From: Picocystis sp. L7
Taxonomy: Eukaryota > Chlorophyta > Picocystophyceae > Picocystales > Picocystaceae
Length of the DNA stretch: 64,000 bases
NCBI GenBank assembly: GCA_020975725.1
Contig: QXJR01000019.1
Coordinates: forward strand, 434,001 to 498,000
Direction of reading: 5' to 3'
Made by a program: the position numbers and the translations under genes. This document shows, in pieces, positions 51,394-61,305 of this stretch (within the stretch, counting starts at the first letter, position 1; every line of letters begins with the position of its first letter). The notes under the pieces were generated by a model, which saw only the letters and a list, made by a program, of their open reading frames with translations, was not told the origin of the DNA and did no database searches.

Positions 51394-51398
51394 CAAAC
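51394..51398 (+). repeat. Target-site duplication, right copy
   Basis: CAAAC, partner of 46381-46385. Confidence 0.85.
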
Positions 51399-52237
51399 AG
51401 ACCGAAAGGAGCTCCGGTTCAAAGGGTGGAGTGTTGGATCTACGGAACCCATACATGCAACAAACACACGAAGGAGCTTCGGAGGGAAGGAACCTGCATG
51501 CAGGATCGGCGATAGGCGCGGGGTTTGCCGAATGGATTGGTGTGCCGGATTGCTGGCATCGCAGGAACTTTGGTGTTGGTGCATCCATCATGCGCGTGGC
51601 GGAACCATATCGATGCAATGCGACGGGGTTTGAAGTGTGGAAAGGTGTGTCCAAAGCATAGACCTCCGTGGCTCTGTGGAGCGAATTGTCCTCGCACGTT
51701 TGGAGGGACTTGGACGGCAATTCATGAGCTGTGGAGCCAAGAAGCAATCGATGCTTTGGGAGAGAAAGACGGGGAACAATTCATGTGCCCTCGTCGCACG
51801 GTACTTGTCTGATGCGGTAGGAGAAGAGAGTCAGGCTTTCCTTCCACATGACGCCCATATAGAGGGGAGCGGTGCATTCGGTAGCTACGAGTCCATGCGC
51901 TGTGCAATCCATTCTTGCCGAATTCTTTCATCCAAGTCTGTCTTTTTCATTGCTTCGCCCTACAAGTCACTCCGCAGGGCAACCGGGCTCGATGCCAGCA
52001 AGGATTCTTCCCTAGGCTCCAAGCAACATCGTGTGGGAAGGTCGGCACCTCGCCCCTTCCTATCCGCTCCATCGCACGCGCGTGAGAAGAACACCCACGG
52101 TTCTTCGCGAGTGTGTGTTTTCCACGCCAAGTTTGCTTTGTCGGATTGGTTGGGCACTCCCTCTTCGATGGAGGACTCCACCCCTTTGGTAAGGAAGGAA
52201 TCCCCCTGAAAACGACCTTGCGACCCCAAGTCCCGTT
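51399..52237. other. Former upstream region of the MgtE gene, no gene recognised
   Basis: About 840 bp between the copia element and the RsfS promoter. A 191-codon + frame at 51637-52209 has no recognisable feature. The stretch was probably joined to the MgtE promoter before the insertion. Confidence 0.45.
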
Positions 52238-52275
52238 GGGTTCGAAAGGGAAGGTTGGTCCGGTTCGAAAGGGGG
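52238..52275. promoter_or_regulatory. Paired TTCGAA-core sites before RsfS
   Basis: GGGTTCGAAAGGG (52238-52250) and GGTTCGAAAGGGGG (52262-52275), ending 30 bp before the ATG at 52306. The clearest tandem case in the window. Confidence 0.45.
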
Positions 52276-52305
52276 TTCGTGGGGAGGAGAAGGACCGACG
52301 TGGCG

Positions 52306-52824
52306 ATGGCGTGGACGCACATGGCCATGGCCACGAAGATGGCGGGGAAAGCGTCGCCTGGGATCCGCATGAGAAGGATCCATGGATGTCAGAGGCAGAA
52401 GATTCAATCGCACGTGCGAATGGCGTCGCGAGAAACGGAAGAAAGGATGGTGGACGGCGAAGACGAAGGCCGGCTGTTGGCCATGGCCATGGCCAAGGCG
52501 GCGGACGACACCAAGGCGATCGACGTGCGCGTACTCCGAGTGGAAGACGTCGTGTATTGGACCAGGTACTTCGTGCTGGCCACGGGAAGGTCCAAGCCTC
52601 AGATGGAAGCCGTGGCCGGACGCATGGCCGAGGCGGCGGCCGACGTAGGACGAACTCTGCCGTCGACTCCGCGACTGGCCGAATGGACGGTGCTGGATTA
52701 TGGAGACGTGGTGGCGCACATCTTTTCGCCGAGGGAGAGGCAGTACTACGACCTGGAAACCTTCTACAAGGAGGGAGAGGAGCTGGATTTGCCTTGGGAA
52801 AGCAGCACACAAGATTACGTGTGA
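52306..52824 (+). CDS. RsfS: Ribosomal silencing factor RsfS/Iojap, organelle form
   Basis: 172 residues. The Iojap/RsfS domain occupies about residues 65-160: VRVLRVEDVVYWTRYFVLAT, GRSKPQMEAVAGRM, then WTVLDYGDVVAHIF and RERQYYDLETFY, the family-typical D-Y-G-D-V-V-H-F and Y-x-L-E elements. Bacterial RsfS binds uL14 and blocks subunit joining. Plant Iojap proteins act in plastids and mitochondria. The leader (MAWTHMAMATKMAGKASPGI) fits import. The start at 52306 is preferred to upstream in-frame codons that lie in the TTCGAA promoter sites. Confidence 0.85.
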   Translation: MAWTHMAMATKMAGKASPGIRMRRIHGCQRQKIQSHVRMASRETEERMVDGEDEGRLLAMAMAKAADDTKAIDVRVLRVEDVVYWTRYFVLATGRSKPQMEAVAGRMAEAAADVGRTLPSTPRLAEWTVLDYGDVVAHIFSPRERQYYDLETFYKEGEELDLPWESSTQDYV

Positions 52825-53149
52825 ACCACATCACCCAGCACCAGCACAACGAGTGGTGCCCGCCATTCGGCCATCACTCCCCGAATCAAAGGGAGGAGGT
52901 TCCGGGAGAGGAAGGATGGTGGAGAGGCAGGAGCGGCAGGCAAGGGCAAAGACGGGAAAGAGCCGGAAAGCCAACGGAAGAAGGCAGGTCCCGTCGAGGC
53001 TTTGGCTACCAGACGGCGGGAACGGGGAGGTCGCAGCTGAACAACTGAGCAGTGCCGTATTGACCTCCTCACCGGCAAAGCTTGCTGCTGAAGGGTGGTG
53101 CTGCAATTGCATTCTCGTGGGGGACTTTTGACATGAAGAGGGAATGTCT

Positions 53150-56100
53150 TTAATACACCCAGCCCCGGCACTCGGGACTTCCACAGTGACAGGGCACTCG
53201 TTGAGATAGCTCCTCAGAGCGCGCACCTGAATGATAGTCCATAAGAAGCTCATCCCCAGCTTGGATGTCTTTCGTGCTAAAAACCTGCAAACGTGGGCAT
53301 GCACTATGACCCAGGAAGTGAGGGAGTACAACTAGATTTGGTGAGCAGCTGTGATTCACCAGCCTGGCCACGTTTCCCTTTTTCGTGCAGTCCACGGTGC
53401 AGAGGACGGAAGAAGTGGCTTTGTACACCCGACCCTTGCACACCTCAAGACCTAGTCCGGGTGCTGGAAGAGTGATGTTGAACATGAATGGCGATTGCCT
53501 GGAAGAAGCGTAGTTGGCCTCCCTCTGCACCGCCTCTTCCCCGCTCACGATCTCACCAACGTAATCAAACACGTACTGACCCGCAGGAATATCCTCCTGG
53601 GCAGTGACCCCATACCCCTTTGCCATGTTAATTGGTCTTACTTTGAGCTTGTACCTTACGCCATACATATTCTGACTGCCATGGATCTGTCCTCCGAGCA
53701 GGGCTGGGTCTGAGACCTGGTAACTTTGTTCATACTTGAATCCGAGTAAACTAGGGGAAAGTCCGGAGAATACATTCGCCTCCCAGACATGTGCACTCTG
53801 CGAAGGTGTATTGCTGTAGAGCGCAGTATCGTGCACAACGATTTCAGGAAGAATACCGGCTCCAGAGAAGATGAGGTCCAATCTATGACCAGGCTTGAGC
53901 CTTTTCTTCTGCACAAAGGCTGTCCAATCGTCACCCACTGTCCAGCTATCTGTGTCCAGATCTTTCTTCATGTGCAGCTGATGAATGAGGCCCCACTCAT
54001 CGCGAATGGAAGGGGCTTCTTGTTTCTTTCCCCAGAACACTGTCGACAAGGACTTCATCATCCCAGCAATGCTATCAGGGATCTGCAGTTTCGCATGGTC
54101 TCCAGCATTTTCCTCTGACAGCAGAAAAGTGTACCGTTGCTGTGCAGCTGCACTTCCTCTTTCGTGCAACGCCATCAGAAAAGTAGAGGCTTCTTGCACC
54201 TTGACGAGTAGATCTGCACCATCTGTCTCAAAGCTCACGGCCTGCCCCACCTCAGGCTTTTGAGCCTCAAAAAAGAGCCCTACATCCCCCCTCAACACGG
54301 GATCATTTTTATCCATAGTTAAAACGAAATTGTAGCGAGAAACATCAATCGACGCAGGATTACCTTCCACGGCACTGATGACAGTTCCGTGGGGGCCCTT
54401 TTCAAGGGAGCTGAATGGTAGCGCAGTCAAAAGTGCCAGTGCATCTTTGTGGGAAAGATGGATAGAGCCAGCAACAAGGTCATCTTGCGAAATAAGCTTC
54501 TGAGCAACGACCGTCCAACTCTTGGAGTCCAAGCTGTCCCTACTTTTCTTTCTTTCAATCGGGTAAGCCGGTGGCGTTTCAAAGTCTTCCAACGCCTTTG
54601 CGGCTTGTGCTAGTTTTTGAAGAGAAACATACTTGCGTTTGGTTCCTTTCTGAGCTAATGACGGAGTCGTCGGGGCCGCCTTTACTTTGCCCTGCTTAGG
54701 CTTTGTCTTTCTGCGAGGCTGGTTAGGCATTACGTGACGAGAGATCTTCAAGCCCATGCACACAATCCATTTGCTCTCAGGAGCTCTTTGAAGTTCCTCG
54801 CTCAAGGCTTCTCTTGCCTCGCGTACTTCGAATTCGAGAACGTCCCCGGCTTTGAGCTGCTTCTCCTCCACTACTTGGCGCCAACCAGTCACAAAAACAG
54901 CATTGCCTCTGCAATTGGCATGTTTGCCTCGATAGTCTCTCATAGAGACAAGCCAGTTTCTCTGCTGCTGGACACTGTCGTCGTCCACACAGTGAACTAG
55001 AATGACATCATTTCCACCGGCAAAACGACCTCCTTTTGAGTTGTATGCTTTTATGATGGCATCTGCCAGAGGGAGTGGAAGAACCATCCGGATTCCGCTG
55101 GCATCGGTTGACGTCAGAAGCTTGTATTGAGTGGTAGGATTGTCTGCTTCCTTCTCGGGACTCTGTCCATTCTCCTCTACGACCTTTGCCGTCACAGGAG
55201 AGAGTGCTACCTGCTGAGCTTGAGCTGCTGGTTCTGTGTCCAACCTGTTGCTGTAGTCTCGATCTGGGAAGTTCAGGGTCACATAGCCGTGTACCAAACG
55301 TCCCTTTTCCCGCACGGCTTTAAGTAAAGCAACATCGTACGCCTCCGCAGCCTCTTCTGCAGAGTCAAATGACCCAAGGTAGTGCTCTTTGTAGCGTGCG
55401 CGGAATCTACCGCCTGGATGGGGATTGTCTACGCCTATGAACCGTGGGGTCTTCGGTGCCGAGTCTTCGTTGCTCTCCAGAAACTTTCTTTCTTCAGGAG
55501 CCCGAGCCTCTCCTTCTTGATGAAGGTCTTTCTCAGCATCCTGCAAGGCATCAATGCGTGCTTGGAAAGCTTCTTCGGGCGAAGGATACGCTCCAATCCA
55601 CTTGTACTGTTTCAAACGGTTGTCGTAGAGCCTGGCGCCGTACTTGCCGGAAGGCAACTTGTTGATGCCCTTGATTGTTTTCCCTTTGTGGATGAGGGAT
55701 AGATCTGATTCGTTCAAGGGGGCGAAGCTCTTGTAGGAAAACCGTTTGGCAGATTTGCCGGATCCTGAAGGAAGAGTATCTCCAGTGTTGAATGGCACTG
55801 CCAGTCCGCTCGCCACTTCCATGGTGCCAGGAGTTCCCTGATTCGTTGCACCCAGATCGTCTATTTCAATCCCTTTCTCTCTCGGCTCCATTATCTGCAG
55901 CCCTTCGGTCTCTGTGCTTGAATCTTCATCCATTTCATTAGCAGCGTGGTTAGTATCTTGGGCGGTTTCTTCCTTGGGTGAGGCATCTTCTTCCTGCGTG
56001 TTTGCTTTCTCCTTCTCCAGCGCAACTTCAAGCCTCATTTGCTTCACGAAGCTTCCGGGGAATCCCTGCATCTCTAGCTCGGTAGCTGTGTCGTCGTCAA

Positions 56101-56211
56101 ATGGAGTATCTGTGACCTGTGCCTCCTCCGCGGACCCTTGTTTTCCTGCATTCACACATCATGTAGCAATTTACCCGTTAGCGTGTGTTTCGCAGAATAT
56201 GTTGAAGCCAT
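53150..56211 (-). CDS. AP2-AP2-B3-SET fusion: DNA-binding histone methyltransferase candidate
   Basis: Exon 1 (56211-56175) and exon 2 (56145-53150), joined across a 29-nt intron (GTAAAT...TGCAG), encode 1,010 residues. If exon 1 is wrong, the first ATG in exon 2 is about 25 codons in. Order: acidic leader; degenerate AP2-like unit (about 165-215, SGKYGARLYDNRLKQYKWIG); AP2 unit (about 245-310, RFRARYKEHYLGSFDSAEEA); B3 domain (about 350-480, with RNWLVSMRDYRGK and FVTGWRQVVEEKQLKAGDVL); basic linker; one or two B3-like folds (SWTVGDDWTAFVQKKRLKPG); SET domain (about 850-990, GYGVTAQEDIPAGQYVFDYV, ARLVNHSCSPNL, AGDELLMDY); post-SET CHCGSPECRGW. All SET catalytic elements (NHSC, Y of DYH) are present. 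AP2+B3 is a plant RAV-type pairing; a fused SET domain is not known to me. Confidence 0.85.
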
Positions 56212-58303
56212 GGTTCCTTCTTCTCGCACCACTCATGGGCCTGTCTGGTTCTTGACCCATGCCTTCCCATCCGCCCTTCATCGACGATGTGCGACCCCGG
56301 TTTGTCACCAGACGAAGACACACACAGCGTTTCCTCCTAACATGGCACGTTTTCACCGTGGCATTCAGACCCTCACGGATCCTCTGTTCTTATGCCACGA
56401 TTTTGGGTGCCTGTCTCGCGTTTCTGCTGCTGGAATTCTCGCAAACACTATCCCCTTCACCTTGTGCTCTCTCGCCATTCCAAGACCCTCTCCCTCGTCC
56501 CCACCCCCGTTCGACCCTGGGTTCGAATCCGATCAGAAGGGGATCGATTCCCCTTTCCATCGGTCCTTCTGACTCGAGGGGATCAGGGGTCGCTTCGGGT
56601 CCCGTCGCCTTCGGCCGACCCTACGCGCCTCCTTCCGCCACGTCCATTCGCGCCATCTCCACGTCCGAACGTCGACTTTCTGTTTGTTTCCTTCCCCTCC
56701 TCCACACGTGGAACGCGCGATGCGCACCTTTCGTCGCCATGGCGCGCTCGTGCGCGCTGGTGCGCCTGACGCACCGCTGGATTCTGGTCCTGTGCCTGGA
56801 TCCCAAAGGAGAAGAACCCCAGGGCTTCTCCCCTTTCGATCGGGGAACAGAAGGGAAACCGTTCCGGGGGGATGGGACGGCCGAAAGGGAAGGAACCCGA
56901 AACAGACCGGTGGGAACGTGGATCGACACCCCCCCCGATCCATGGGGAGGACCTCTGCGGTCCTTTCTGGGAAGGATCCGACCCCATCCCGACCCCTCCG
57001 AGAAATCGGGGGACGCCACGTGACCCCAGATCCGAATGCCGACGAGGAATGGCGAGTGTCCATCCACGCCCCCACCTCGAGGGGAATGAAAGTCCCTTTC
57101 TTCATCCCGACCTAAAGGCTTCCCTGGCCAGGAAAGAACAGAAAATGGCAGACCTTGGAGACCGTCGGATGTGAACGGTGCATGAAACAGGAAGGAGTGA
57201 TGGATGATGCAAGACCGAGGAAAGAGGGGGAACCTGCACAGAAACCCAGGGATCCATGCCTCGTTGGAATAAGATGGAGATGATGGAGGAATGGTATGCG
57301 TACATTCATGCACCGTTGTGAACAGGTTGCAGCACACACGCGTCCCACGAGGTGGTCGCGACCGAGGAAAAGAGTTCATCTATAGAAGCCTATCTCAAAA
57401 CAGCACAACATGTATATGCTTTCTGTGTCGACTTTTAGGAAACACAGGGGGGTTGTGGGAAGGCAAACCCGTCCAATCTACATCCAAACACTTGCTCCCG
57501 GAATGCAACTACTGCAATATTTAGTCCTTTCCCACGAAGTACATTCAGGAGCGCAGTCAGGGACATGCATGTTTGGACGAAAACGATGGTGGTTGTGCGG
57601 GTTCCTTTTCGTAAGCATCCAGTAGCATATCGCTCTAGGAAAGGATCGCTGATCGCATGGCTGATCTATACCAAGGCACTGAGCATGCACGAAAGTGATT
57701 CTTCCAGCGTTCATGATCCACAAAACAGCAAAGACTCCATAATCAATATTGTAGGGCTTCACAACTTCAAGTCCAAACTCAAAATCTCACACAACGACGG
57801 CAAAGGTAGGCAACTGGTAACGATGGAAGCCGCTTACCCTTCTCTTCAGCAAAATGATGTTCCCCTGAGGTCTGCCTATTTGTGTGACCCGCCGGAGAGA
57901 AGGTCCGAACCTTTCTTTGACCCCAAGCTACTTTAATGCAACTCCAGCCCGGCCATTCGGATCGACTAAGCGTACGGAGGAAGAATCCCTCGTCTTTATC
58001 CGTACCAGAGACTTTTTCATCCTTGGTGCCAGAGGATAAGCATAGGCCGATGTCGGAAGAAGCTATGAAGAAGCTCAAATAAAACAGAAAACAGACGCAT
58101 CACCTCTCCATCCATATTCACAAAGACCTCTTGCAGATCACGAACGCCTTTCTTTTGCACGGAGTGTCATGGCGAAAGAATGTCCTACAAGGTGCCGGTG
58201 AAACCATACATGTGCGGGGCTAAGCCGATCGGTGCGTAGGGCATGGCCAATGGTAACCATATCGAGGTCCCTATACTTGAACACAGTCGATTCCAGAGGC
58301 ATT
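56212..58303. other. Long interval without a supported gene
   Basis: 2.1 kb. The first half is the likely promoter of the AP2-B3-SET gene, with GGGTTCGAATCC (56519) and CCCCTTTCGATCGGGG (56836). The second half (57.1-58.3 kb) is more AT-rich. Frames at 57565-57936 (+) and 57779-58078 (-) have no recognisable feature. Confidence 0.45.
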
Positions 58304-60292
58304 CTACACCCCTTCCTGTACCGAAGAAATGCTAGTGACACCTCCGTATCCATCATGATCTTCCGTCCTCGCTGTATCCTCGCTTGCTACATACATTGGA
58401 CGACACTGCCAGTCAAACAGCAAACAATCTATGTCCTTGGGGTACCCAAGGTGACATGCACATTTGGCTGGGCCAAAAAAGTACTGTTCTGCTGATTCCT
58501 CCAATGGGAACGGAACCCCCGAGGCATGTTCTTTCTGTCTTCGTTCGATGTTTGCAACAATTATCTTGGACCAACCCATGATTGCGGCTGCTGTGGCAAA
58601 TCTAACGCGGCGCTGCTGTTTTTCCGTCAAATCCAACTTAGATCGTATGTTTGCCCACGCGGAACCAATCAAACCAACTGGAGACGACGTTCTTGCTACC
58701 AAATCCAAAGCATCATATAAGGAAGGTCTGCCCGGATGAGATTTCTTGGGCACAGTAGGCTCAGGTGCAGGAACAGGTGCAGGCAGCTCGGGGGCTGCTG
58801 CAGGGGGGGAAATTACTGGCGGTTCGAAAAGTGCACTCGGTGCGGCGAAGAAAAAGTCGTCCTCTTCTTGCTCGTCAAACAGACCGTCCATCCACTCTTC
58901 AGACATAGGAGCACCAACAACTGTCCCTAGCGCATAAAAGCATGCACTGGACTCGGGAAATAGCTTGCACACGGTGGGTCGAGTTTCTTGGCTTTGCCTG
59001 ATTTCCACATCTTGAAGGCTCATGGCAAAGGACTTGCTCTCATCTGAAGTAGAATCTCCATTGGGGCGACGACACTGTGGCAGGAAGTACACAAAGCGGC
59101 AAAAAACGGAGTAGGAATGATTCACCTCGCTGTGGGAGTCGTTGACCGTACTCAAAACTTGCACTCCATTTCTGTTTCCCTCTGTTGGATCCATGTTATT
59201 TCCCTGGTCTCGATGGACTCGTACATCAACATTTCCAGCACCATCAACGTTTCCAGCAGGTTCAGATTCTTGATCGCGAGATGGACCAAGATGAAGCGGG
59301 GAGCAGACTTCAAGGTCTGGGAATACGGAACAGATGGAAATCTCCCTCTCATCGTCTAGGACGGTAGCTTGGTCAGCAACGCCCAGGCCCAGCATTTCCT
59401 TCAGCGTGTTGATGTCTTCCTCGGAGTGGTGCTGCAGGAAATCGTCCAACGAGAGCAGGTCGTTGTTGTTACGATCCAACTCTCCAAACATGTCGATCAG
59501 ATCCTCTTCCGGCAGGTTCAGCCTCTTCAGCTCGTCCAGCGCAGCCTGGTACTCGTCCATGCTCAGGTGGCCGTCGTTGTCCGCGTCAAAGTGAGCAAAG
59601 GCCTCTTCCTGGGCTTCCTGTCGCAGGGTCTCTTCCACCTTGTTGTAACACAGCTGCAGGGTCCAGGAGGTGATCTCCGCCCCTTCCACATCTTCCTCGG
59701 GGAGGCCCAGGCGATCCTCCGCCAGCAGGCTCCACACCCCAGAGCTCCCACCGTTGGCCGCTTTCACCCCCGGTCCGCGCGTCATCATGCGGAGGGGTTG
59801 GGCCGGGGTCCACAGGCCCGTGTAGGGAGCCGCGTCTTTGGCGTCCGGGAAAGGAGAGGAAGCTTGGTCCGAGAACCCCGTGAAGAGGTAGTTCTGGCCA
59901 TGCTTTCCCTTGCGATTGACCAGGGTGACGGATTTCTCGTGCAGGCTGTCCAATCCTCGGGGGCCAAGGCTGACCCCTCGCAGGTTCACTTGGAGGACTC
60001 CGACACGCGGATGTTTCATGGTGATGCCGGACACACGCACGTCGTCCACCCGGAAGTGGTCTTGCACGACGATGTCGCTTCTGGCCTTTCCATCCCGGAA
60101 CTCGGCGGATCCTTCACGGGTGTAGGATTGGCACACCAGGGAGGTGTGGGAACGGTCTTCTTCTTCTTCCGACACGGAGAACATGGGTTCGCCGGGCGTC
60201 CTGGGCGTCGCCACGGTCGCTTGCGCTCCCACGCCCGCCTGGAAGGCCAGCAGGACCGCCGCCACGATCGAAGCACGCACGGCGCTGCCCAT
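58304..60292 (-). CDS. Secreted P-domain plus EF-hand protein without a protease domain
   Basis: 662 residues. The signal peptide (MGSAVRASIVAAVLLAFQAG) is followed by a P/homoB-type beta-sandwich (about 55-225): HFRVDDVRVSGITMKHPRVG, VNLRGVSLGPRGLDSL, ITSWTLQLCYN. In proprotein convertases this fold stabilises the subtilisin domain, absent here. Two EF-hands follow: HFDADNDGHLSMDEYQ (canonical ligands D-D-D-S-E) and ELDRNNNDLLSLDDF. The rest is a low-complexity Pro/Ala linker and a helical C-terminus (EKQQRRVRFATAAAIMGWSK). Likely a lumenal or extracellular calcium-binding protein. Function unknown. Confidence 0.75.
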   Translation of the reverse strand: MGSAVRASIVAAVLLAFQAGVGAQATVATPRTPGEPMFSVSEEEEDRSHTSLVCQSYTREGSAEFRDGKARSDIVVQDHFRVDDVRVSGITMKHPRVGVLQVNLRGVSLGPRGLDSLHEKSVTLVNRKGKHGQNYLFTGFSDQASSPFPDAKDAAPYTGLWTPAQPLRMMTRGPGVKAANGGSSGVWSLLAEDRLGLPEEDVEGAEITSWTLQLCYNKVEETLRQEAQEEAFAHFDADNDGHLSMDEYQAALDELKRLNLPEEDLIDMFGELDRNNNDLLSLDDFLQHHSEEDINTLKEMLGLGVADQATVLDDEREISICSVFPDLEVCSPLHLGPSRDQESEPAGNVDGAGNVDVRVHRDQGNNMDPTEGNRNGVQVLSTVNDSHSEVNHSYSVFCRFVYFLPQCRRPNGDSTSDESKSFAMSLQDVEIRQSQETRPTVCKLFPESSACFYALGTVVGAPMSEEWMDGLFDEQEEDDFFFAAPSALFEPPVISPPAAAPELPAPVPAPEPTVPKKSHPGRPSLYDALDLVARTSSPVGLIGSAWANIRSKLDLTEKQQRRVRFATAAAIMGWSKIIVANIERRQKEHASGVPFPLEESAEQYFFGPAKCACHLGYPKDIDCLLFDWQCRPMYVASEDTARTEDHDGYGGVTSISSVQEGV

Positions 60293-61305
60293 TGGTTCCG
60301 TGTTCCCTTCCTCGAGGGACGTCGTTTGTGTCGTTCTTCATGTCCGCGACCGTCGTGGTGTGACCCGTTCCACCCGTCGGTTCGTCGCCCCAGCGAGTGC
60401 CCCGAGGGGATGTGGATCGAGAGAGGAGGAGACATCCGGGACACAACCGGATGGGGCGTGGTTCCATCGATGGGGGCGATGGATCCACGGAATACAACAC
60501 CCATGGCGTGGAAGTAGACGAACACGGTGTCCATGCAAGCGTGGTGGGGAAAGACATCGAGGAAAGGGACACAAGACACGCGATTGGACCAAGGAGGCAT
60601 ATCCCTCCTCCCACCGTCCACGGCACAAAAGGACGGGGAGAGTGCGAAGTTTTGGCACGCGGAGAACGAAAAGCAACGGGATCGCATCCTTGGAAGGAAC
60701 GAATTTCAACCCTTGGGCGGTGCTTGTGACCCGGTGACGGGGAACCTTGGCACAAGATCTTGTGAATCACAAAACACGTGCGGGCTCGCGAGGAGCTTGG
60801 CCCACCTCCACATGCGAAACAATCACGGCGCCAAGCAAAAATTGGCGTGGGTAATTTGTGCACTCGATGTTGTTGCGCACACAGGATTCGGGGTTCCTGC
60901 CACGAGTTTTGCGTTCTCCGAGAGGTCACTCGCCAAAGGTGCATCGCCCGTCTCGTCCGCGCACCACGGATGAATGGCATGCCAGCTGTTGTGATTGGGA
61001 GTGGCGCCATCGAGGGTTCGGTTGCGTGACGCGTTGTTGCCGTTCGTTCTGTCCGTTTGCCATCGCCCATCCACCTCGTTTCCATCCTTCGTTGTGCTTT
61101 GGGTTCCATCGTTCGAATCCAATTGGGTTTCCCATGAATGCCCCGCTCCCAAGGATGGGTCTCCACGACACCTTCCAACAGATCCTTCGGGTCTGTCCCT
61201 ATCAGATGGACCCATGGGTCCCAATCAAAAGGAGGAACAGACCCGAAGGATCCGCCCGACTTCCGACACCTTCGTCCGAACGCGTCGCGTCGCAACGTCT
61301 ATTCC
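60293..61305. other. Divergent promoter between the EF-hand gene and DDX1
   Basis: About 1 kb. No credible coding sequence. Contains a repeated GATCCTTCGGGTCTGT word, once per strand, near 61180 and 61240. Confidence 0.45.

Noticed and set aside
51637-52209. 191-codon + frame between the copia element and RsfS
   Set aside because: No recognisable feature, overlaps promoter-like sequence and a minus frame of similar length.
56519-56530. GGGTTCGAATCC as a tRNA T-arm/B box
   Set aside because: No matching acceptor, D or anticodon arm around it; it fits the TTCGAA promoter-motif family.
57565-58078. Overlapping + and minus frames in the 2.1-kb gap
   Set aside because: Short, no domain, no splice pattern that extends either convincingly.
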